Positions 1 through 14,228 are shown, counted from the stretch's first letter. The stretch: DNA of 64,000 bases from Hoylesella nanceiensis DSM 19126 = JCM 15639 (GCF_000379965.1 NZ_KB904328.1:686689-750688), one strand, 5' to 3'. Notes: generated from the letters alone by a model not told the origin. Program-made: numbers and translations.

Positions 1-2
1 GC

Positions 3-179
3 AAAAGGATAGCTTTTAGCAAGCAAAAGCAATGAGATAAGATGGCAAAAGGAATGTTTTTTGTTGGAAAGAAGGCGAGAGATGAGCCCTAAAAACAATG
101 CTTTTGCAGTGAGAGAGGAGTGAAGTTGAAAAATAAAAACAGCTCTAATATTTTTATAAAACGATGCTTTTTGCCCATT
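3..179. repeat. 22-bp-period intergenic array A
   Basis: Units start at 3, 25, 47, 69, 91, 113 and 135, each 22 bases apart, with a last one shifted one base at 158. The good units open AAAAGGATAGCTTTT, AAAAGCAATG or AAAAACAATGCTTTTGCA; the units at 69 and 113 keep the spacing but little of the sequence. The array may extend beyond the left edge of the window. It belongs to the family also seen at 14141, 20854, 27637, 30340, 43208, 49048, 51590 and 59721. Confidence 0.75.
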
Positions 180-358
180 TCATCGATAAAAAGAAGCGAT
201 GAAACCGCAACTTTTTAGGGCTGATGAGACTAAAAACGCTGTAAAAATGACTTAGAATGTAACTCAAAGAGTGCCTTTTGAAATGTGAAAGAGTTTAAAC
301 AAATTAGCCCTTTAATCTTCCTTTTCACCTGGTTGCACTGCCATTGCAGTTCAATTGA
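180..358. other. intergenic, no gene seen
   Basis: This AT-rich stretch lies just past the 3' end of the acyltransferase gene. I see no convincing gene, RNA or strong terminator in it. Confidence 0.5.
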
Positions 359-1387
359 TTATGACTTACGCTTAGAACTCCATAAAAAGCCCAAATATTT
401 TTGTATCAAAGTGGCAGCCACAACGATGATAATGGTAGAGAAAAGAAAGATAAGCGGCAAGAGATAGGGGGCGTTGTGATAACCCAAACCTATCTTTTCG
501 AATAGCTTAGTGAAAAGAAGTGGAACGCCTCCGCATAGAAAATAACATATCAAAGAGTGCTTTCCAACATGTTCTATAAAGGTGTTTCGATTGATTTTCT
601 GTGCTATAAAGATGAGAAGAGCAATGCCAACTAACATATCTACCATAAAAAGAAGGGGCTGATTGATGAGCATGGGCGCAATAACTTCGTTGAAGTGGAT
701 TTGTGTGCCCACCACTTTTAAAACGATGAAAAGGACTAAAACGAGGGCAAAAAGCTTGTTACTGATCTTGAATGAGTGTTGTTTGGCGAGCCAACCCATG
801 CACAAAAAGGGCATAAAAATGAGGGCTTGCACGGCACTCCAATAGTTATTGTTGGGCTCAGGGAATAGCGTTGCAAGAATGAAGCACGCTAAAGACACGA
901 TGAGAACGGCTATTTTGTTGCCTTTAAACAGCTGAACTAAACCCACGAAGAGCAGTTCTGACACCACAAGGGCGCAGATAAACCAAGACGATTGACCGCT
1001 GAGTATGTTGAAAAGCGATTCTGAAATGCTTATATCTTGCTGATGAATAAAGGCTTTTGGGAAGGTGAAAAGGGTGCTAAAAAAGAGATAGGGCACCACA
1101 AGGGTTCTGAAAATGCTTTTTATTTTCTTGCTCACTACAAGCTGTGTGTGCGTTGGAAACAAATAGCCTGAAATGAAAACGAAGGCGCAAAGCACGTTGG
1201 CAACATACCAATTGTAGGGTAAGAGGGGCTTGAGAAGGGTGAAATAGCTATCGGAATGGTCGTAGATGATGAGTAACATACATAGTCCTCGTGCCACATC
1301 TAACCACTCAATGCGTGGATTTGAACCCGCTTTTGCATTTTTTTGAATGAGGTGTTGCTCGGTAGTGGTGCTTTGAGAAGGTTTCAT
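359..1387 (-). CDS. acyltransferase 3 family membrane protein
   Basis: A 342-residue integral membrane protein. After a polar N-terminus of about 25 residues it has the typical opening of the acyltransferase-3 family, RIEWLDVARGLCMLLII followed by YDHSDS, in which the His and Asp of the first helix are conserved. About ten hydrophobic segments follow. Members of the family transfer acetyl or other acyl groups to sugars of surface polysaccharides, using cytoplasmic acyl donors; the substrate here cannot be read from sequence. It lies 93 bases downstream of porZ on the same strand, so it may be cotranscribed. Family call is firm, substrate unknown. Confidence 0.85.
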   Translation of the reverse strand: MKPSQSTTTEQHLIQKNAKAGSNPRIEWLDVARGLCMLLIIYDHSDSYFTLLKPLLPYNWYVANVLCAFVFISGYLFPTHTQLVVSKKIKSIFRTLVVPYLFFSTLFTFPKAFIHQQDISISESLFNILSGQSSWFICALVVSELLFVGLVQLFKGNKIAVLIVSLACFILATLFPEPNNNYWSAVQALIFMPFLCMGWLAKQHSFKISNKLFALVLVLFIVLKVVGTQIHFNEVIAPMLINQPLLFMVDMLVGIALLIFIAQKINRNTFIEHVGKHSLICYFLCGGVPLLFTKLFEKIGLGYHNAPYLLPLIFLFSTIIIVVAATLIQKYLGFLWSSKRKS

Positions 1388-1480
1388 CTCTATTGTTTGG
1401 TTAGGACACTTAGCTTGTTTTCTCTTAATAAAAATAGGGTGTAAAGGTGTAAAAGGTTGTGTTGCACCTCGAAAACGACA

Positions 1481-3484
1481 TTATCTTATGATAGCAATCT
1501 TGGTGACAACGCTCGATTCACCCTCTGCTGTTGCCGATAAAACGATATACATTCCGCCTGCAACACGTTGTCCGTTTTGGTCGTTTCCGTCCCAAGTAAA
1601 GCTACCACCATTGCTTCTTCCTTCTGCAACCAATGCACCATTGGTGGTGACAATCTTCACATGTGAGTCGAAAGCAAGTCCTTTTATGGTGATTAAACCA
1701 GTGTAATCGGGTAGCACAGGGTTAGGATATACCAACACATCGCTATCGCTTGAGGTGCTTGGAGCATCGGTAGCATCGGTGACATAAGAGCAAAGTCCTT
1801 CTGAAGTACCGAAGAACACTTCGCCAGTGTTGTTGTTAATGGCCATCGACTCGATGGTGTTAGAGAGCAAAGGACTATTTTCTGCAGTGAAATGCTTTAG
1901 CTCTTGTATGTTGTCGGCACTGATAAGGTAAACACCATTGCCGTTGGTTCCAAACCATTTTCTATTGGCTCCGTCTACAACAATACAAGTAATGTCTACT
2001 CCACTCAATAAATAATCGGCAAAGTTGGTGCCGTCGTTGCGGGGAACTTTTATCTGATTAAAGTTCTCGCTGCCACTTCTTATCTGCGAAGGGGTGAGCA
2101 TAACAGGGCCATTTCCTGTGCCAATCCACATGTTTTGCTGTTTGTCTTCAGCCACACAATGCACTCGTCCATCGCCTAAAGCTACTCCATCTTGATTGTA
2201 AAAGGTAGAGTAGAGCTTCAATTGATTGGTTTTAGGGTTGAAATAAGCTAAGCTCTTGTTGTCCCAGTGGTCGTTAACAAACCAAAGAAGGTTGCGTGAA
2301 TCCCATGTGAGGTTGGTGAGAATGCGGAATGAATAGCCGTTGGCAACAAGGGCATCTTGATGCAAATCGTCCCAAGAACCATTGCTGTTGAGGCGAAGTA
2401 GAGATGTTCCATCGGGGTTATTGCCGTTGAGTACGTATAAATTTCCTTGTGAATCGAACGAGATGCTCAATGTAATAACATAGTTGGGGTTATTGGGTTT
2501 GAAGGCTTTGAGCGGACTATTGGTATAGGTGTAGTGCTTAACAAACTTGCCATCTCTAAACTCGTATAAGCCAGTTCTGCCCGATGCAAATACATGTTGG
2601 GCGTCTTTGGGGTCTACTGCCACTGATGTTATAGACACATAAGGTATATTAGGCGTCTTAGTTGTTAAGTCGTCTTCATACATAGTCCACTTTTGTCCAT
2701 CGTAAACCTGCACTGCTCCTGGGGTAGAAGCATCTATAACGGAATTGAATCCACCTGGAGCGGTGTAAAGTGTGTTGCCCTTTATGGTCATGAAAGCAAA
2801 ACTATTGTATTGCGCTCCGTTGGGTTTTACCTTATTAATAACAGCAAGGTCGCTGGCGTTGAGCTGTTTGTTGGGGGCTACATAGGCTCCCACTACGCTC
2901 CAATTGCTTTTGTTTTGTGGATTAGATGTGAGCGAACAAGCCATTAAACCTTTTGTGGGTATGGCTGCATAGAGCTGGTTGTTGGCTATATAAGCGTATT
3001 CAACCGACTCGTTAAGGAAATAAGTGTCGCTGAATTCGGCATTCTTTGTGTTGACTTTAAGAATACCAAAGGCGGTGGAAAGATAAGCAAATACACCATT
3101 ATTATAAATAGAGTGTATCGTTTTATCTTCGGTCATGGCCTTTAAATAATAGTCGGGAAGATTCTCGATCTTGCCATTTTCAGAAAGCAGATCGATGTTA
3201 TTGTCTTTATAAACTATAACCAGTTTGCGTGAACTTTTATTCCATTGAATAGCTTTTATGCCTGTATCGCTGAGTCCGTTGGTCTTATCATAAGTGTAAA
3301 TGCTTCCGTCTTTTGCGTTATAAGAATATAAACCGCCCGACGCAAGCACGTAATAGATGTCGCCAACGTGCTCTATTTCTGTGGTAGTGTGATAGGATAA
3401 ATAATTCTTCCACGTTCCAACTGGAGCGCAGAAAGCTATTAACGATGTTAATAAAAGAATACTACAAACTAATATCTTCTTCAT
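1481..3484 (-). CDS. porZ: PorZ-like type IX secretion protein
   Basis: A 667-residue secreted protein with a signal peptide (about residues 1-20, ending near FCAPVG). Most of it is a two-component-regulator-type beta-propeller, with repeats containing motifs such as [20 protein letters not shown] and [11 protein letters not shown]. The last 90 residues form a beta-sandwich of the type IX secretion C-terminal domain kind, with VYPNPV and a gliding/sorting-like end at TKIAIIR. This layout (two propellers plus a sorting-like domain) is that of PorZ, the surface component of the attachment complex that supplies anionic lipopolysaccharide to the PorU sortase. Its ATG overlaps the rdgB stop (ATGA), so it is translationally coupled in the leuS-YitT-rdgB-porZ cluster. 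An unrelated two-propeller surface protein is the alternative. Confidence 0.8.
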   Translation of the reverse strand: MKKILVCSILLLTSLIAFCAPVGTWKNYLSYHTTTEIEHVGDIYYVLASGGLYSYNAKDGSIYTYDKTNGLSDTGIKAIQWNKSSRKLVIVYKDNNIDLLSENGKIENLPDYYLKAMTEDKTIHSIYNNGVFAYLSTAFGILKVNTKNAEFSDTYFLNESVEYAYIANNQLYAAIPTKGLMACSLTSNPQNKSNWSVVGAYVAPNKQLNASDLAVINKVKPNGAQYNSFAFMTIKGNTLYTAPGGFNSVIDASTPGAVQVYDGQKWTMYEDDLTTKTPNIPYVSITSVAVDPKDAQHVFASGRTGLYEFRDGKFVKHYTYTNSPLKAFKPNNPNYVITLSISFDSQGNLYVLNGNNPDGTSLLRLNSNGSWDDLHQDALVANGYSFRILTNLTWDSRNLLWFVNDHWDNKSLAYFNPKTNQLKLYSTFYNQDGVALGDGRVHCVAEDKQQNMWIGTGNGPVMLTPSQIRSGSENFNQIKVPRNDGTNFADYLLSGVDITCIVVDGANRKWFGTNGNGVYLISADNIQELKHFTAENSPLLSNTIESMAINNNTGEVFFGTSEGLCSYVTDATDAPSTSSDSDVLVYPNPVLPDYTGLITIKGLAFDSHVKIVTTNGALVAEGRSNGGSFTWDGNDQNGQRVAGGMYIVLSATAEGESSVVTKIAIIR

Positions 3485-4086
3485 TCTTTAATATAATCTT
3501 CAAGTTCTTTGGCAAAGTTCTTCACGGCTCTTGCACGGTGAGAAATCTCGTTTTTAATGTCCATTCCAAGTTCTCCAAAGGTTTGGTCGTATCCTTCTGG
3601 AATGAAGATGGCATCGTATCCAAAGCCAGCGGTTCCCCTTTTGTGGGTGGTGATGCTACCATTGACGATACCTTCGACAAGCGAAACTTCTTTTTCGCCA
3701 GTGACTTTGTTTTTGCGAACGAATGCTATAACGGTGCGAAAGCGTGCCTTGCGGTTTTCTATGCCATCGAGGTTCTTGAGCACTTTTTGTATGTTAGCCT
3801 CGCTATCGTGCCCCTCTCCGCCTGCATATCGTGCGCTGTAAACGCCTGGTTCGCCGTTAAGTGCTTCTACTTCAAGACCTGTGTCGTCGGCAAAGACGTT
3901 GGTATGGAAATGATCCCACACATAGTTGGCTTTGATTAAAGCATTCTCTTCGAGTGTAGTTCCTGTTTCGGGAATGTCTACATCGCAACCAATCTCTTTT
4001 AAACTCTTTACCTCACAAGCCTCGTTAAGAATGTCTCTTATCTCGGAAAGCTTATGATTGTTGTTGGTTGCAAACACTATTTTCAT
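3481..4086 (-). CDS. rdgB: dITP/XTP pyrophosphatase RdgB/HAM1
   Basis: Non-canonical purine NTP pyrophosphatase, which hydrolyses dITP, dXTP and ITP to the monophosphate and so keeps deaminated purines out of DNA and RNA. The N-terminus [16 protein letters not shown] is the classic Ham1 signature, followed by [25 protein letters not shown] and [12 protein letters not shown] near the nucleotide and metal site, and [10 protein letters not shown] at the C-terminus. I chose the ATG at 4086 because family members begin at MKIVFATNN; an in-frame ATG at 4098 would add four residues. The gene overlaps the 3' end of the YitT gene by about 35 bases and the porZ start by 4, so the three are one transcript. 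Confidence 0.93.
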   Translation of the reverse strand: MKIVFATNNNHKLSEIRDILNEACEVKSLKEIGCDVDIPETGTTLEENALIKANYVWDHFHTNVFADDTGLEVEALNGEPGVYSARYAGGEGHDSEANIQKVLKNLDGIENRKARFRTVIAFVRKNKVTGEKEVSLVEGIVNGSITTHKRGTAGFGYDAIFIPEGYDQTFGELGMDIKNEISHRARAVKNFAKELEDYIKE

Positions 4087-5029
4087 TACTTCCTTCATCT
4101 TTGCTTATTACTTGTTTTAGTTTTTTCTTTTGGGCTTTGCGCACTTTCATCTCGTCGAATCCTTGTCCGTAGACACCAATAACGGCACTCTGACTCACAA
4201 AGGCGTTAGGGTCTATCATCTTGATGAGGAAGAAAATGTGTTGACTTTCGTATTTCTTTGCTAAAACGCACAATACTTTTACTTCGTTTCCTGTATACCA
4301 TCCGTGTCCATCTAATATGGTTACACCATGGTAAAGCTCTGTTCCGATAGCCTCTGCAATCTCTTTATACTTGCGAGAGAAAATCAAGAACTGCACAGAC
4401 TCACGTCTACTATTCATCACAAAGTCGAGAACAAAACACTCAACTGCCATAGAGCTCATACCAAGAACAATTCTCTTCCAATCGTTAAACACGAAATAAG
4501 AAGTTGAAATGATTGCTACATCGACAATGATGAGCACTGTTCCAAGTGAAAGGTTATGATATTTGTTTACAACTGCAGCAACAATATCTGTTCCACCCGT
4601 TGAACCATTGTGAAGAAAGACTATAGATAGAGCGGTTCCTGTTATGCAACAACCAATGATAACCGACATAAATTCCTGTCCAGGACCAAGGATTTGGATC
4701 ATAGTTCCATCAGCTTGGGTAACCATTTGCTGGGCAATACTAACGAAGAAACCAAGTACAAAGATTGCATAGATGGTCTTTGCCATGAATTTAAAGCCCA
4801 AGACAAAGAGTGCAACCACAAGAAGTGCGGCGTTAATAGGCACATAGGTGTAAACAATAGGTATCTTAGTAGCAAAGAATATCAATGCCGAGATACCTGT
4901 AACTCCACCTGTTACGATTTGATAAGGTAGTAGAAATACAGTCCAAGCAAAGGTATAAAGAAGCAAACCCAAGGTTATGAAGGCATAGTCTTTAATCTCT
5001 GCGTATACCATTTCTTTGTGTAAATTCAT
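4052..5029 (-). CDS. YitT family membrane protein
   Basis: A 325-residue protein with about six membrane helices in the first 200 residues (first helix [20 protein letters not shown]) and a soluble C-terminal domain of the DUF2179 kind (about 215-300: [30 protein letters not shown]). That is the architecture of the YitT/DUF161 family, widespread membrane proteins without a settled function. The glycine-rich stretch [10 protein letters not shown] is conserved in the family. It follows leuS by 31 bases and overlaps rdgB, so it is inside the leuS cluster. Confidence 0.88.
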   Translation of the reverse strand: MNLHKEMVYAEIKDYAFITLGLLLYTFAWTVFLLPYQIVTGGVTGISALIFFATKIPIVYTYVPINAALLVVALFVLGFKFMAKTIYAIFVLGFFVSIAQQMVTQADGTMIQILGPGQEFMSVIIGCCITGTALSIVFLHNGSTGGTDIVAAVVNKYHNLSLGTVLIIVDVAIISTSYFVFNDWKRIVLGMSSMAVECFVLDFVMNSRRESVQFLIFSRKYKEIAEAIGTELYHGVTILDGHGWYTGNEVKVLCVLAKKYESQHIFFLIKMIDPNAFVSQSAVIGVYGQGFDEMKVRKAQKKKLKQVISKDEGSNENSVCNQQQS

Positions 5030-5060
5030 AAATAGTATTTTTTTCGTGTTTAAATAGTTA

Positions 5061-7931
5061 TCATCCTTTTAATACAATGTTCACAATCTTCTTCGGAACA
5101 ACAATCACTTTCACTACTGTTTTGCCGTCGATGTACTTAATAGTACGCTCGTCTTGCAAGGTGATAGCTTGGATTTCGTCTGATGAAGCGGTGGCTGCGA
5201 AGTTCATTTGGAAACGTGCTTTGCCATTGAATGATATGGTAAGCTGTTGCTCATCTTCAACAAGATAAGCCTCGTTCACCTGTGGCCATGCTGCATCGCA
5301 TACGCTATTGGTGTGTTCGAGTAGGCTCCAAAGCTCTTCAGTGATATGAGGTGCGAATGGATTGAGCAATATAACAACTTGCTCGAGCAATTCTTTGTTG
5401 TGGCACTTGAGCTGAGATAGCTCGTTAACGCAAATCATAAAGGCAGAAACAGCAGTGTTGAACGAGAAGTTTTCGATGTCTGCTGTGATCTTCTTGATAA
5501 GCTTGTGCACAGATTTTAATTGCTCTTTTGTTGCGGGTTCGTTGTTTATTGCCAACTGATCGCTGTCTCTATTGTCGAAGAATAATCCCCAGAATTTCTT
5601 TAAGAAGCGGTGACATCCATCGATTCCGTTGGTGTCCCATGGCTTACTTTGCTCTAAAGGACCGAGGAACATCTCGTAAAGTCGAAGGGTATCGGCGCCA
5701 TATCGTTCTACAATCATGTCGGGATTAACAACGTTGAACATAGACTTCGACATCTTTTCGATAGCCCATCCACAAACATATTTATCGTTTTCAAGAACGA
5801 ATTGTGCATTCTTGAACTCTGGACGCCATGCCTTAAAGGCTTCAATATCTAAGACATCACCCGATACAATGTTCACATCTACGTGAATAGGTGTGGTGTC
5901 GTATTGGTCTTTTAAATTGAGTGAAACAAATAAAGGAGCTTCTTTATCGCTGTCTTTTACACGATAAACGAAGTTAGAACGACCTTGAATCATACCTTGA
6001 TTCACAAGTCTTTCAAATGGTTCTTCGGTCTTTGCGGTGCCTAAGTCAAACAAGAATTTATTCCAAAAACGTGAATAAATAAGGTGACCAGTGGCATGTT
6101 CAGATCCGCCAAGATATAAATCTACATTCTTCCAGTAGTTCACTACATCGCTACTAACAAGCTCATTGGTGTTAGTAGGATCCATATAGCGAAGGTAGTA
6201 AGCACTACTTCCAGCAAAACCAGGCATAGTGTTCAACTCAAGAGCAAACACTTGTTGGTTATCTATCAAGCTCTTGTCTACCACTTGTCGGTTCTTTTCG
6301 TCCCAAGCCCATAGCTTTGCACGTCCTAAAGGTGGCTCTCCGCTTTCAGTTGGCTCGTATTTGTCAATCGTAGGCAACTCTAATGGAAGGGAATCTACAG
6401 GAAGTGTGTAAGGAATACCATTCTTGTAGTACACAGGGAAGGGCTCTCCCCAATAGCGTTGGCGTGAGAATGTAGCGTCACGAAGACGATAATTCACCTT
6501 CACTCTACCGAGATGATGTTGTGCAATGTATGCTTTTGTGGTCTTAATAGCTTCTTTTACAGTTAAACCATTAAGTATTAAGCCTCCGTTTGCTTTGAGT
6601 TCAGCTTCTAACTCGGCAACAGGACTGTTCATTACAATACCCTCTTTGGCATCAAAACTTTGCTCGCTAACATCTGCTCCTTCAATTAATGGGATAATAG
6701 GAAGGTCGAAATGCTTAGCAAAAGCATAGTCTCTGCTGTCGTGAGCGGGTACAGCCATGATCGCACCAGTGCCATATCCTGCCAAAACATAATCGCTAAT
6801 CCAAATAGGAACAGCCACCTTTGTGAGCGGATTGATAGCGTATGAGCCCGAGAATACACCGCTTACACGGCGATCTGAGATTCTTTCACGCTCTGTTCTC
6901 TTCTTTGTTTCAGCTATATATGCTTCAACTTCAGCTCTTTGTTCGTCTGTTGTTACGAGATCAACGTATTCACTTTCAGGAGCAAGCACCATGAATGTCA
7001 CTCCAAAAATGGTGTCAGCACGAGTTGTAAATACGGTTATAGGGAGATCGTTTGATTGTAATCTGAATTCTACTTCAGCACCTTCTGAACGACCAATCCA
7101 GTTTCTTTGGGTTTCTTTTATTGAGTCGGTCCATTGCAAGTTGTCAAGACTTTCCAACAAACGTTGCGCATAAGCCGACACTCTTAAGCACCATTGCAAC
7201 ATATTGCGTTGTACAACTGGGTGACCACCACGCACACTTAAGCCGTCAACAACCTCGTCGTTAGCAAGTACTGTGCCCAATGCTGCACACCAGTTTACCT
7301 TTGTTTCAGCTTGATAAGCAATGCGATAATGCATCAAGAAACGTTGTTGTTCCTCTTCATTCATCGCTTTCCACTCTTCAGCAGAAATGCTTTCTTCATT
7401 CGAAGTCGCAGCATGAATGTTGTTAGTGCCGTCTTTTTCTAATTGCTCAACAAGCAAACTGATAGGCAAAGCCTTGTTCTTTTCAGTATCATAGTAGCTC
7501 TCGAACATCTTAACGAATGTCCATTGAGTCCAATGATAGTATTTAGGATCGCAAGTTCTAACCTCTCTTTCCCAGTCGAAAGAAAAGCCGATCTTATCTA
7601 ATTGACTACGATATCTCTCAATATTTTGTTGAGTTGTAATCAAAGGATGTTGTCCAGTTTGAATGGCATATTGCTCTGCTGGGAGTCCATAAGCATCGTA
7701 TCCCATAGGATTCAATACGTTGAAGCCCTGCAAGCGTTTGTATCTTGCAAAGATATCGCCTGCAATATAACCTAGAGGATGGCCCACATGAAGACCTGCA
7801 CCCGAAGGATATGGGAACATATTGAGTACATAATACTTTTGTTTTTCATTGTTTTCTTGAACACGATAAGTGTTATTCTCAACCCAATAGTGTTGCCATT
7901 TCTTTTCGATTTCTCTAAAATTGTATTCCAT
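5061..7931 (-). CDS. leuS: leucyl-tRNA synthetase
   Basis: Class I aminoacyl-tRNA synthetase that charges tRNA-Leu. The 956 residues include the HIGH motif as HVGH (48-51), the connective editing domain with [15 protein letters not shown] (about 388-401), the KMSKS loop (726-730) and a C-terminal anticodon-binding domain. At 956 residues it is longer than E. coli LeuRS (about 860); an insert in the region 145-200, rich in acidic residues, is typical of Bacteroidota versions. It is the first gene of the leftward cluster, with a -7 element at 8006-8013 and a leader of about 70 bases. Confidence 0.97.
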   Translation of the reverse strand: MEYNFREIEKKWQHYWVENNTYRVQENNEKQKYYVLNMFPYPSGAGLHVGHPLGYIAGDIFARYKRLQGFNVLNPMGYDAYGLPAEQYAIQTGQHPLITTQQNIERYRSQLDKIGFSFDWEREVRTCDPKYYHWTQWTFVKMFESYYDTEKNKALPISLLVEQLEKDGTNNIHAATSNEESISAEEWKAMNEEEQQRFLMHYRIAYQAETKVNWCAALGTVLANDEVVDGLSVRGGHPVVQRNMLQWCLRVSAYAQRLLESLDNLQWTDSIKETQRNWIGRSEGAEVEFRLQSNDLPITVFTTRADTIFGVTFMVLAPESEYVDLVTTDEQRAEVEAYIAETKKRTERERISDRRVSGVFSGSYAINPLTKVAVPIWISDYVLAGYGTGAIMAVPAHDSRDYAFAKHFDLPIIPLIEGADVSEQSFDAKEGIVMNSPVAELEAELKANGGLILNGLTVKEAIKTTKAYIAQHHLGRVKVNYRLRDATFSRQRYWGEPFPVYYKNGIPYTLPVDSLPLELPTIDKYEPTESGEPPLGRAKLWAWDEKNRQVVDKSLIDNQQVFALELNTMPGFAGSSAYYLRYMDPTNTNELVSSDVVNYWKNVDLYLGGSEHATGHLIYSRFWNKFLFDLGTAKTEEPFERLVNQGMIQGRSNFVYRVKDSDKEAPLFVSLNLKDQYDTTPIHVDVNIVSGDVLDIEAFKAWRPEFKNAQFVLENDKYVCGWAIEKMSKSMFNVVNPDMIVERYGADTLRLYEMFLGPLEQSKPWDTNGIDGCHRFLKKFWGLFFDNRDSDQLAINNEPATKEQLKSVHKLIKKITADIENFSFNTAVSAFMICVNELSQLKCHNKELLEQVVILLNPFAPHITEELWSLLEHTNSVCDAAWPQVNEAYLVEDEQQLTISFNGKARFQMNFAATASSDEIQAITLQDERTIKYIDGKTVVKVIVVPKKIVNIVLKG

Positions 7932-8005
7932 CTTTTTCCTTTTTGTGCAGTGATTGTTATGAAAGTTAACGAAAATCGTTATTGTTTGTATATTATGCTA
8001 ATGTG

Positions 8006-8013
8006 CAAAGTTA
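8006..8013 (-). promoter_or_regulatory. leuS promoter -7 element
   Basis: The minus strand reads TAACTTTG, an exact match to the Bacteroidota TAnnTTTG element. Transcription would start near 8000, about 70 bases ahead of leuS. Confidence 0.6.
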
Positions 8014-8268
8014 GTATAAAAGTAATAAATGAACAAATTTATTACAGGGCTTTTAAAGCCTTTAATTTGCTTTTTTATCTATAAAATATAGATAGAATGA
8101 ATCACTGAAGAAAGTGTGTTACGAGATAAAAGGTGATAAATTGTAAGTAAACCTATACCTTTTTTCTTCAAACAGATGAAAATTTAGGAGGATTTCTTCG
8201 ATGAAATGGAACTTTTTGGTAACATTTTTATATTCTGAAAGTATTTCAACGCCTTGAAAACTCTATTG

Positions 8269-8276
8269 CAAAGATA
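8269..8276 (-). promoter_or_regulatory. second leftward -7 element
   Basis: The minus strand reads TATCTTTG. It lies 338 bases ahead of the leuS start and about 260 bases upstream of the other leuS -7 element, so it would give a long leuS leader or an independent short RNA. In the gap downstream there is a short hairpin around 8048-8062 (GGCTTTTAAAGCC) without a clear U-run. No ORF fits it. Confidence 0.35.
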
Positions 8277-8444
8277 ATATAAAAGGAGAGGTGTTGTAGG
8301 TCGTTTAAAAATATTTAAGTGAGTAGCATCATCGTTTTGGTAAGAAATTGTTTTTCTGTTATTTACAACTTTCAGGTCGTCTGTCATACGACTAGGTGAG
8401 AAATGACATATAAAAAGGTACTATATAAAAAACGTTTGATTTAA

Positions 8445-11732
<3,288 letters not shown>

Positions 11733-11784
11733 AATAGAAAGTTAGTTTAAAGTAAATAAAGAAAGGCCTAAAAACCTCTCTTAT

Positions 11785-11826
11785 GGGCTTCTACCTCTAG
11801 CCATGGAGGTAGAAGCTCTTTTCTTT
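11785..11826. terminator. bidirectional terminator lacZ / methyltransferase
   Basis: An 11-bp perfect stem (GCTTCTACCTC at 11787-11797 with GAGGTAGAAGC at 11806-11816) and an 8-base loop, followed by TCTTTTCTTTT. It sits between two convergent genes. Confidence 0.85.
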
Positions 11827-11847
11827 TGTGCTTTAAAAGGGGTTGCA

Positions 11848-12588
11848 TCACTTTTTTCTAAACGTGATGCCATAGAAACGATTGTCCCAGAATAACTCTG
11901 TTTTTATTTCTTCTGCTGAAGCTGGAATACATTGTTCAATCTCATGTAAGTCTACCGTTTTACCCTCAAAATAAGATTTTGAGAAAACGCTTTTCTTATA
12001 TTGAGCTTCTACAAAGTCTGCAGTTTCATCGGCAACAAGAATTTTACTGCCAGGTTTTGCTACTCTGAGCATTTCGTTCATTGCACGAGCCTTATCGTTA
12101 AAGAAGTTTATTGCTCCATTATGAAAAACTATGTCGAAAGTATTATCAGCAAAAGGCAGTTCTTCTGCAGGACATTGCACAAGTGTTAGCTTTGTTTTTT
12201 TATGCCATTTATTCTTACATTTCTTAAGCATACCCAATGAAATGTCAGCACCTACCATGTCAATTGTTTTAAGGTCGATGTTTTTGGGTATGTAATGCAA
12301 GTCAGTTCCTGTGCCAATAGAAACGTATAGTACAGAAATATTGTTTTGCCATTCTAAACGGCTCATTAGTTCTGTGCGCATTAGATCGATTCCCTTACCA
12401 TACTTAAGGCGTCCTATCCATTTCTCTCCAAAGTCATATACATAAGACATCCAATCGTACATTTTCATGTATTTATGGTTATCTCCACTTACAAAGTCAT
12501 TATTCATATACACGAAGATACCATTTTCTTGTTGTAAGTTTTCTGCCTTAATACTCGGCTTTAGCCATTTTGAAATATCTGTTGTCAT
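11848..12588 (-). CDS. class I SAM-dependent methyltransferase
   Basis: A 246-residue cytoplasmic protein with the Rossmann methyltransferase motifs: motif I VLYVSIGTGTDLHYI, DMVGADIS as the acidic strand, and FDIVFHNGAINFF plus MLRVAKPGSKILVADET further on. This is the ubiE/methyltransf-11 type, which methylates small molecules or lipids; the substrate is not evident. The first 80 residues are not typical of the fold and may hold the substrate cap. It is a single gene, convergent with lacZ, with its own -7 element at 12727-12734. Confidence 0.85.
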   Translation of the reverse strand: MTTDISKWLKPSIKAENLQQENGIFVYMNNDFVSGDNHKYMKMYDWMSYVYDFGEKWIGRLKYGKGIDLMRTELMSRLEWQNNISVLYVSIGTGTDLHYIPKNIDLKTIDMVGADISLGMLKKCKNKWHKKTKLTLVQCPAEELPFADNTFDIVFHNGAINFFNDKARAMNEMLRVAKPGSKILVADETADFVEAQYKKSVFSKSYFEGKTVDLHEIEQCIPASAEEIKTELFWDNRFYGITFRKK

Positions 12589-12726
12589 AATAATTAAGTT
12601 ATAATTTTAATAGGGGGTTGAAGAGTTTATAAAGCTCTATAATTCAAGTAATACGTAAAGCCTTTTGCATCTTTTAAGGGGCTGATCTACAAATAATTAT
12701 ATCTAAATTAGCGATAGCTGTGGAAA

Positions 12727-12734
12727 CAAAGTTA
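12727..12734 (-). promoter_or_regulatory. methyltransferase promoter -7 element
   Basis: The minus strand reads TAACTTTG, about 140 bases ahead of the start codon. Confidence 0.5.
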
Positions 12735-12997
12735 ATAAAATATATATTATAGGAGGGGTTGAGGTTAAGCTGATTTTTAATTCTTCAAGTTTTTTTGACA
12801 TAATGACAGCGAAAAAGATATTGGATAATATCAAACACATGGATTATTATTACTAATAACTCATTCTCTCTATTCTGCTTTTCATAACTTTAGCGATATT
12901 ATATTGTTTAGAAGTCATTGAACTTGAATTCAAAATATGATGTTCCTAATAACTAAAGGTAAAGACCTTAAAACCCGTTTTTATGCTAAATAATCGC

Positions 12998-13005
12998 TAT
13001 CTTTG
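12998..13005 (+). promoter_or_regulatory. PepSY gene promoter -7 element
   Basis: TATCTTTG, 140 bases ahead of the ATG at 13146. Upstream, T-rich DNA lies about 19 bases away at the -33 position. Confidence 0.55.
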
Positions 13006-13016
13006 CACCAACTTGT

Positions 13017-13110
13017 AGAAAGAACCCTTTTGCTTTCTTGCAGGTGTATAATAAGAGTGTTTTCAATAGATAACCTTTGACGTATAGACAGAGTCTAATT
13101 GTTGTCTATA
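13017..13110 (+). promoter_or_regulatory. structured 5' leader of the PepSY gene
   Basis: The leader contains two hairpins: AGAAAG (13017-13022) with CTTTCT (13033-13038), and a perfect 8-bp stem TATAGACA (13083-13090) with TGTCTATA (13103-13110). The second ends 35 bases before the ATG. I recognise no known riboswitch in it. Confidence 0.4.
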
Positions 13111-13145
13111 AGAAATAGAGCAATGATCAAAAAGAATTAGAAATT

Positions 13146-13961
13146 ATGAGAAATTTTTGTTTGAAAGTCCACAGATACTTAGCCCTTCCGTTTGGAGTTT
13201 TTATGTGTATAGCTTGCTTCACTGGCCTTCTTTTAGTGTTTAGAGACGATATTGCGTCGCTATTAGACACCAATGCAAAAGAAATGCCCTTCTTTATTGC
13301 CGTAAAGAAGCTACACCGCTGGCTCTTTATGATGCCCGAAAATCCACATGGAGGTTTATCTCTTGGGCGTGTAATCATGGGCACTTCGGCAATGTGTGCA
13401 TCGCTTATACTATTAACGGGCGTTGTTGTTTGGTGGCCAAAGAGCAAAGCAATGCTTAAAAATCGCTTGAAAGTGACAACCAATCAAGGCTTCCGTCGTT
13501 TTGTTTACGACACTCATGTTTCTTTGGGTATTTATGTCTTTATTTTCCTTTTTCTTATGGCATTAACAGGACCTGTATTCTCTTTTGGTTGGTATAGACA
13601 AGGAATGTCGAAGCTATTTGGACAGAAGATAGAGAAAAAAGAAGTGAAGAAGGAGGCGAAGAGCGATGATACTAAAAATGTTCCAACTAAAGATGATGCC
13701 TTTGCGCACGCCAATCCCGAGCAAGTGATGGTGCACCCACAAACGCTCGAGAATGAAAAACAAGGCCAAAAGCACGATGAAAAGGGCAAAAAAACTAAAA
13801 AAGGCAAGCTTTTCAAAGCTCTTCACACAGGTACATGGGGTGGAATGTTCTCTAAAATCCTTTATGCTCTTGCTGCACTCATAGGCGGTTTCCTTCCTAT
13901 CAGCGGTTATTATATGTGGTGGAAACGTACTTCTTCAAAGAAAAAGAAGGCGAAAGCGTAG
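13146..13961 (+). CDS. PepSY-associated TM helix protein
   Basis: A 271-residue inner-membrane protein with four hydrophobic segments (near 12-32, 80-100, 125-148 and 240-260) and the HRYLALPFG and LHRWLFM motifs of the PepSY_TM family. Such proteins are often linked to siderophore or heme uptake and to ferric reduction; the conserved His residues in the helices could bind heme. Between the third and last helices is a Lys/Glu-rich loop of about 65 residues (KKEVKKEAKSDD...), a low-complexity insert rather than a full PepSY domain. It is a single gene with a structured leader, which suggests regulated expression. Confidence 0.85.
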   Translation: MRNFCLKVHRYLALPFGVFMCIACFTGLLLVFRDDIASLLDTNAKEMPFFIAVKKLHRWLFMMPENPHGGLSLGRVIMGTSAMCASLILLTGVVVWWPKSKAMLKNRLKVTTNQGFRRFVYDTHVSLGIYVFIFLFLMALTGPVFSFGWYRQGMSKLFGQKIEKKEVKKEAKSDDTKNVPTKDDAFAHANPEQVMVHPQTLENEKQGQKHDEKGKKTKKGKLFKALHTGTWGGMFSKILYALAALIGGFLPISGYYMWWKRTSSKKKKAKA

Positions 13962-14046
13962 TGTACAAGTTCCTTTTAAGTAGGCAAGAATATTTATATC
14001 TTGTACATAATGCAAATAAATTGAACATCGAATGTTCTCTATTTCT

Positions 14047-14090
14047 AAATAAAATCGTTTTCTATATCCTATAGAAGGCGATTTTATTTT
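14047..14090 (+). terminator. terminator of PepSY gene
   Basis: A hairpin with arms AAATAAAATCG and CGATTTTATTT plus an inner stem TTCTATA/TATAGAA, ending in TTTT. Confidence 0.75.
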
Positions 14091-14140
14091 GTATGAATAG
14101 GACGATAATCTCTTTTTGTTTACAGTTCAGCCCACTTGCA

Positions 14141-14228
14141 AAAAGCATTGCTTTTGCAGTGTAATAACAATCCTTTTGCATGGTAAAAGCACTGTTTTTA
14201 GACAGTAAAATCATTGCTTTTAAATATG
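14141..14228. repeat. 22-bp-period intergenic array B
   Basis: Four units of exactly 22 bases at 14141, 14163, 14185 and 14207, opening AAAAGCATTGCTTTTGCA, AATAACAATCCTTTTGCA, AAAAGCACTGTTTTTAGA and AAAATCATTGCTTTTAAA. It ends about 95 bases before the promoter of the WYL gene. Confidence 0.85.

Noticed and set aside
3-179. 22-bp arrays as CRISPR
   Set aside because: The units are contiguous and degenerate with no unique spacers between conserved repeats, and no cas gene is present.
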